Source: Candidatus Hydrogenedentota bacterium (GTDB taxonomy: Bacteria > Hydrogenedentota > Hydrogenedentia > Hydrogenedentales > SLHB01). Taken from it: a stretch of DNA of 9,271 nt. The position numbers were made by a program, and so were the translations under genes. The stretch lies in assembly GCA_016934125.1 (NCBI GenBank), contig JAFGTL010000759.1:1-9271 (forward strand). The letters run 5' to 3'. This document shows positions 6,941-9,271 of the stretch, in pieces. Each line of letters opens with the position of its first letter. Position 1 is the first letter of the stretch. The notes beneath the pieces are model-generated. The model saw only the letters and a list, made by a program, of their open reading frames with translations. It had not been told where the DNA came from and did not search any database.

Positions 6941-8223
6941 TGCGCGCGGGATTCGCAACCGTCGATATTACCCCGCCGGCCGGAACCCGGAAGATCGGTT
7001 GGTTGGCCGACCTCACCGGCGAGGTCATTCTGGATCCCCTGTGGGCGCGGATCGCCGTGTTCGACAACGGTGCCACCCGGCTCGCCTTTGTCCAGTTGGA
7101 CACCCTCTGCGTGCGCTGGACGCATGCCAACGACATCCGGCGCCGCATCGAGGAGGCGCATGGCTTTCCGGGCCGCAACATCATGGTGTCGGCCACCCAC
7201 AACCACGCCGGGCCGGCCGTGGCAGACTGCTGTCCTGTCGAGTGCGACGACGACTACGTCGAGCGCGTGACGCGCGACTGTGTCGCCGCCTTCGGCGATG
7301 CCCTGGCCGCCATGCAGGAAGTGAGCATCGGCTGCGCGCGCGCCTACAACTTCGACGTGCCCCACAACCGGCGTACCGTCATGCGCGACGGCACCGTGCG
7401 CTCGCAAACCATGTCGAACCTGGCCGAGCATCCGCATCTGTGCCTCGAAGGCCCCATCGATCCCGAGGTGGCGGTGCTGGCGGCCCGCAACGCCGACGGG
7501 GCCATCGCCGGCATGCTGATCAACTTCGCGTGCCATCCGACGCACCACGGCGGCACGAACGAGTTCTCCGGGGGCTTCCCCGCCCGCGTGTGCGCCGAGA
7601 TGGCCGAGGCCGGCCATGGCATCGCCCTCTACCTGAACGGCGCGTACGGCAACGTGATCCACGTCGACTTCGAGCGGTGCATCAGCCTGACGCTCGACGA
7701 ATCCGCCGACAGCGTCGCTGCAAGCGTTGCCGAGGCCCTCGAATCGATGACGTTCGGCCCGAGCGACACGCTCGAATCGCAGTCAACCACCCTTCACCTG
7801 CCCCGACGCACCATCACCGACGACGAGTACCACGGCCGGGTGCGGGGCGCACAGCGCTTTCGCGACGACGCCCTGTATGAGGGTGCCATCGACGGCCACA
7901 TTGCCAAGGCCGCCGCGGAACCCCTGCAACCGGCTGAAGTTCAGGTGCAGCGGATCGGGGACACGTGTTTCGTCGGCGTCCCGGGCGAGTACTTCGTCGA
8001 GTATCAACTGCACCTCAAAGCGGCTGCCCACCCGATGAACGCCCTCATCGTCGGCGGCGCCAACGGTATGCTCGGCTATATCCCCACCCGCGACGCCTTC
8101 CAGCGCGGGGGCTATGAGACCACCCTGGGCCCGCCCAGCAGAATGGCGCCCGAGGCCGGCGAGCTCCTGTTCGACGCCGCCCTTACCATGGTTCGGGAAC
8201 CCGGCACGGGAAAGGAATCCTGA
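6937..8223 (+). CDS. Neutral/alkaline ceramidase-like protein, paralogue 2 (HPTHH type)
   Basis: A 428-residue second member of the same family, starting with FATVDITPPAG (6-16). Putative zinc ligands are complete: ATHNHAGP (86-93), ACHPTHHGG (198-206, H200), VPGEYF (348-353, E351) and a tyrosine in GYIPT (380-384) just before GGYE (391-394). The segment that normally holds the GDxSP nucleophile reads LNGAYGNVIH (233-242) with no serine, so chemistry may differ from ceramidase. There is no signal peptide or membrane segment, so it is probably cytoplasmic. The start overlaps the previous stop (ATGA). GGGGAGG (6926-6932) precedes two adjacent in-frame ATGs at 6937 and 6940; the second has the more usual 7-base spacing, so the true start may be one codon later. 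Translational coupling with paralogue 1 suggests matched amounts or a shared substrate. The function is not established. Confidence 0.8.
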   Translation: MMRAGFATVDITPPAGTRKIGWLADLTGEVILDPLWARIAVFDNGATRLAFVQLDTLCVRWTHANDIRRRIEEAHGFPGRNIMVSATHNHAGPAVADCCPVECDDDYVERVTRDCVAAFGDALAAMQEVSIGCARAYNFDVPHNRRTVMRDGTVRSQTMSNLAEHPHLCLEGPIDPEVAVLAARNADGAIAGMLINFACHPTHHGGTNEFSGGFPARVCAEMAEAGHGIALYLNGAYGNVIHVDFERCISLTLDESADSVAASVAEALESMTFGPSDTLESQSTTLHLPRRTITDDEYHGRVRGAQRFRDDALYEGAIDGHIAKAAAEPLQPAEVQVQRIGDTCFVGVPGEYFVEYQLHLKAAAHPMNALIVGGANGMLGYIPTRDAFQRGGYETTLGPPSRMAPEAGELLFDAALTMVREPGTGKES

Positions 8224-8224
8224 C

Positions 8225-9034
8225 ATGAAGCTCTCGATGATGACTTACTCGCTGGCCCGGAACAACGCGATCACCGATCCCAAGGAGATGCTCGAACTCA
8301 CCGTCGAGCTCGGCATGGACGGCATCGACTTCGTCACCCTCTACGGCCACGACGCCAAGGACCTCCGTGCCCTCTGCGACGACCACGGCGTGCCCGTAGT
8401 CGCCCACACCTTCTTCTCCCCCGATCTCGTGGCCGACGACCCCGCCACACAGAAAAAGGGCCTGGACACCTGCAAACGCGGCATCGAGGCCGCCCATATC
8501 CTCGGCGCCCCCGTCGTCATGATCCCGACCCCCGGGAGCGACAGCCTCGAGCGCGGTGCTCTGCGAGAGCGCTGGATCACTGGCTTGGAACGGCTCGCAC
8601 CCGTCGCCACGCAGGCCGGCATCGCCCTCACCGTCGAGAACTTCCCCGGCGCGCGAAGCCCCTTCGTCACCGCCGCCGATTTCGAGGAGGCCAAGGCCCG
8701 CATTCCCTCCCTCAAACTCACCTACGACAACGGCAACGCCGCGGGCGGCGAGGATCCCGTCGACTCGTTGCGCCGCACCTTCGACGACATCGTCCATATC
8801 CACTTCAAAGACTGGTATATCCGCCCGGACGCCGCGGACGGATACCGGCCCATGCTCGATGGCCGCTACTTCAAACCCGCGCTCATCGGAGAAGGCGATA
8901 TCGACACGGCCGCCTGCTGGAACGCCCTCGACCGCCTCGGCTACCAGGGCCACATCAACCTCGAATACGAAGGCGACGAATACGGCCCACGCGAGGCCAT
9001 GCGCAAAGCCGTCGACTACCTGCGCGCCCTGTAG
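8225..9034 (+). CDS. Sugar isomerase/epimerase-like TIM-barrel protein (xylose isomerase-like/AP endonuclease 2 family)
   Basis: A 269-residue protein of the xylose-isomerase-like TIM-barrel superfamily, which includes inosose dehydratases/isomerases, tagatose epimerases and hydroxypyruvate isomerases. The strand order is clear: GMDGIDFVTLYG (30-41), VPVVAHTFF (56-64), GAPVVMIPTPG (94-104), IALTVENFPG (133-142), LKLTYDNGN (163-171), IVHIHFKDW (189-197) and INLEYEGDE (244-252). E138, D168, H193 and E247 or E249 sit where the family's divalent metal ligands and catalytic glutamates usually lie. GEGDID (222-227) is a frequent motif before the last strands. The ATG at 8225 has AAAGGA 8 bases upstream and starts one base after the previous stop. 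An upstream in-frame start at 8114 would overlap the previous gene by about 110 bases and add a low-complexity tail unlike the family. It is the last gene of the operon, and its sugar or cyclitol substrate is unknown. Confidence 0.85.
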   Translation: MKLSMMTYSLARNNAITDPKEMLELTVELGMDGIDFVTLYGHDAKDLRALCDDHGVPVVAHTFFSPDLVADDPATQKKGLDTCKRGIEAAHILGAPVVMIPTPGSDSLERGALRERWITGLERLAPVATQAGIALTVENFPGARSPFVTAADFEEAKARIPSLKLTYDNGNAAGGEDPVDSLRRTFDDIVHIHFKDWYIRPDAADGYRPMLDGRYFKPALIGEGDIDTAACWNALDRLGYQGHINLEYEGDEYGPREAMRKAVDYLRAL

Positions 9035-9133
9035 AACGCCACGTCCCGATGTGCGCAACCGATTGCGTCCTCCGTTCGCATCCGGCAGAACTTTCACTGT
9101 ACAGTCTACGGCACAATGGCCTCTTTTCGGCAC

Positions 9134-9167
9134 AAAAAAAGGACCTACGGATTTCCGTAAGTCCTTT
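9134..9167 (-). terminator. Rho-independent terminator downstream of the tRNA remnant
   Basis: Arms 9138-9151 and 9154-9167 form a 14-bp stem with one imperfect position, a G-T wobble when read on the minus strand. The minus-strand transcript then continues into seven Ts (A tract 9134-9140). It lies 10 bases past the CCA end of the tRNA 3' half, where a native tRNA terminator would be. On the plus strand the stem is followed only by TTT within the arm and then GAT, so it would be a weaker terminator for the operon ending at 9034. The stretch 9035-9133 contains no gene. Confidence 0.8.
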
Positions 9168-9176
9168 GATACCAAT

Positions 9177-9222
9177 TGGTAGCGGGGGCAGGATTCGAAC
9201 CTGCGACCTTTGGGTTATGAGC
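9177..9222 (-). tRNA. 3' half of an initiator-type tRNA-Met (CAT anticodon); 5' half absent
   Basis: Read on the minus strand this holds a full anticodon loop CTCATAA (9221-9215, anticodon CAT at 9219-9217), the 3' side of the anticodon stem starting CCC, a variable loop, a perfect T arm (GCAGG, loop TTCGAAT, CCTGC), the 3' acceptor strand CCCCGCT, and an encoded ACCA end (9180-9177). The CCC stem, AAGGTCG segment and acceptor closely resemble bacterial initiator tRNA. Upstream sequence cannot supply the rest: the bases before the loop (GTGTG) do not pair properly with CCCAA, and no AGCGGGG acceptor partner or D arm exists in 9223-9271. It is therefore not a functional tRNA as seen. It is either a duplicated 3' end left by integration of an element, or one exon of an interrupted gene. 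Position 72 is T rather than the A common in initiators. Confidence 0.7.
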
Positions 9223-9271
9223 ACACTCGAGGGGAGTTGTCTTAACCTATTGGTTCGTCAGAAGTTGCAGC
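9223..9271. mobile_element. Possible end of an element integrated at the tRNA-Met gene
   Basis: These bases replace the expected tRNA 5' half and are less GC-rich by eye (about half G+C) than the rest of the window. After site-specific integration at a tRNA 3' end, the element abuts the 5' side of the displaced 3' half and the original downstream flank stays on the other side. The terminator on the left of the remnant fits that, so the element would extend to the right beyond the window. No integrase or other element gene is visible, so this is inference. Confidence 0.3.

Noticed and set aside
9096..9105. ACTGTACAGT, a perfect 10-base palindrome, as a regulator (LexA-like) site
   Set aside because: The CTGT and ACAG halves lack the spacing of a LexA box, no promoter or gene starts nearby, and a 10-base palindrome is expected by chance.
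8183..9175. A 330-codon minus-strand frame covering the TIM-barrel gene
   Set aside because: Same reason; it also runs through the tRNA-side terminator stem, which a real gene would not be expected to do.
9177..9271. A complete tRNA gene at the right end
   Set aside because: The anticodon stem does not close, and neither a D arm nor the acceptor 5' strand is present at the required distance.

Overview
The window reads as chromosomal DNA from a GC-rich, carbohydrate-degrading bacterium. It combines a secreted parallel beta-helix protein, a secreted sialidase-like protein, a Tat-exported Gfo/Idh/MocA oxidoreductase, neutral-ceramidase-like proteins, a StrS-type aminotransferase and a sugar isomerase/epimerase-like TIM barrel. 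That mix is typical of Planctomycetota and other PVC bacteria, and of Hydrogenedentota-like lineages. The taxonomic call is inferred from gene content only; no marker gene is present.

Layout. (i) 1-411 (-) is the 5' end of a secreted right-handed beta-helix protein that runs off the left edge. (ii) 412-683 is a divergent intergenic region. (iii) 684-1721 (+) is a secreted Asp-box (sialidase/BNR-fold) protein. (iv) 1844-3121 (+) is a Tat-signal Gfo/Idh/MocA oxidoreductase with its own good promoter. (v) 3156-4037 (-) is an AraC-type regulator, convergent with the oxidoreductase and divergent from the operon that follows. (vi) 4176-9034 (+) is a tight four-gene operon: StrS-like PLP aminotransferase, two tandem neutral/alkaline-ceramidase-like proteins (4-base ATGA overlap), and a sugar isomerase/epimerase-like TIM barrel (1-base gap). 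None of the four operon products has a visible signal peptide. (vii) 9035-9271 has no protein gene. It holds a strong minus-strand Rho-independent terminator and the 3' half only of an initiator-type tRNA-Met (CAT anticodon), whose 5' half is replaced by unrelated sequence.

How the genes may work together. The left part looks like extracellular or periplasmic glycan processing. The AraC regulator probably senses a small ligand, such as a sugar derivative, and controls the divergent operon. The operon pairs sugar/cyclitol-type enzymes (aminotransferase, TIM-barrel isomerase) with two cytoplasmic members of a family whose characterised members are zinc amidohydrolases. A working hypothesis is metabolism of an N-acylated amino sugar or amino-cyclitol. 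The substrate cannot be read from the sequence.

The most unusual points are the two adjacent ceramidase-like paralogues that appear to have lost different parts of the family's active site, and the half tRNA at the right end, which looks like the chromosomal-side junction of an element integrated just beyond the window.
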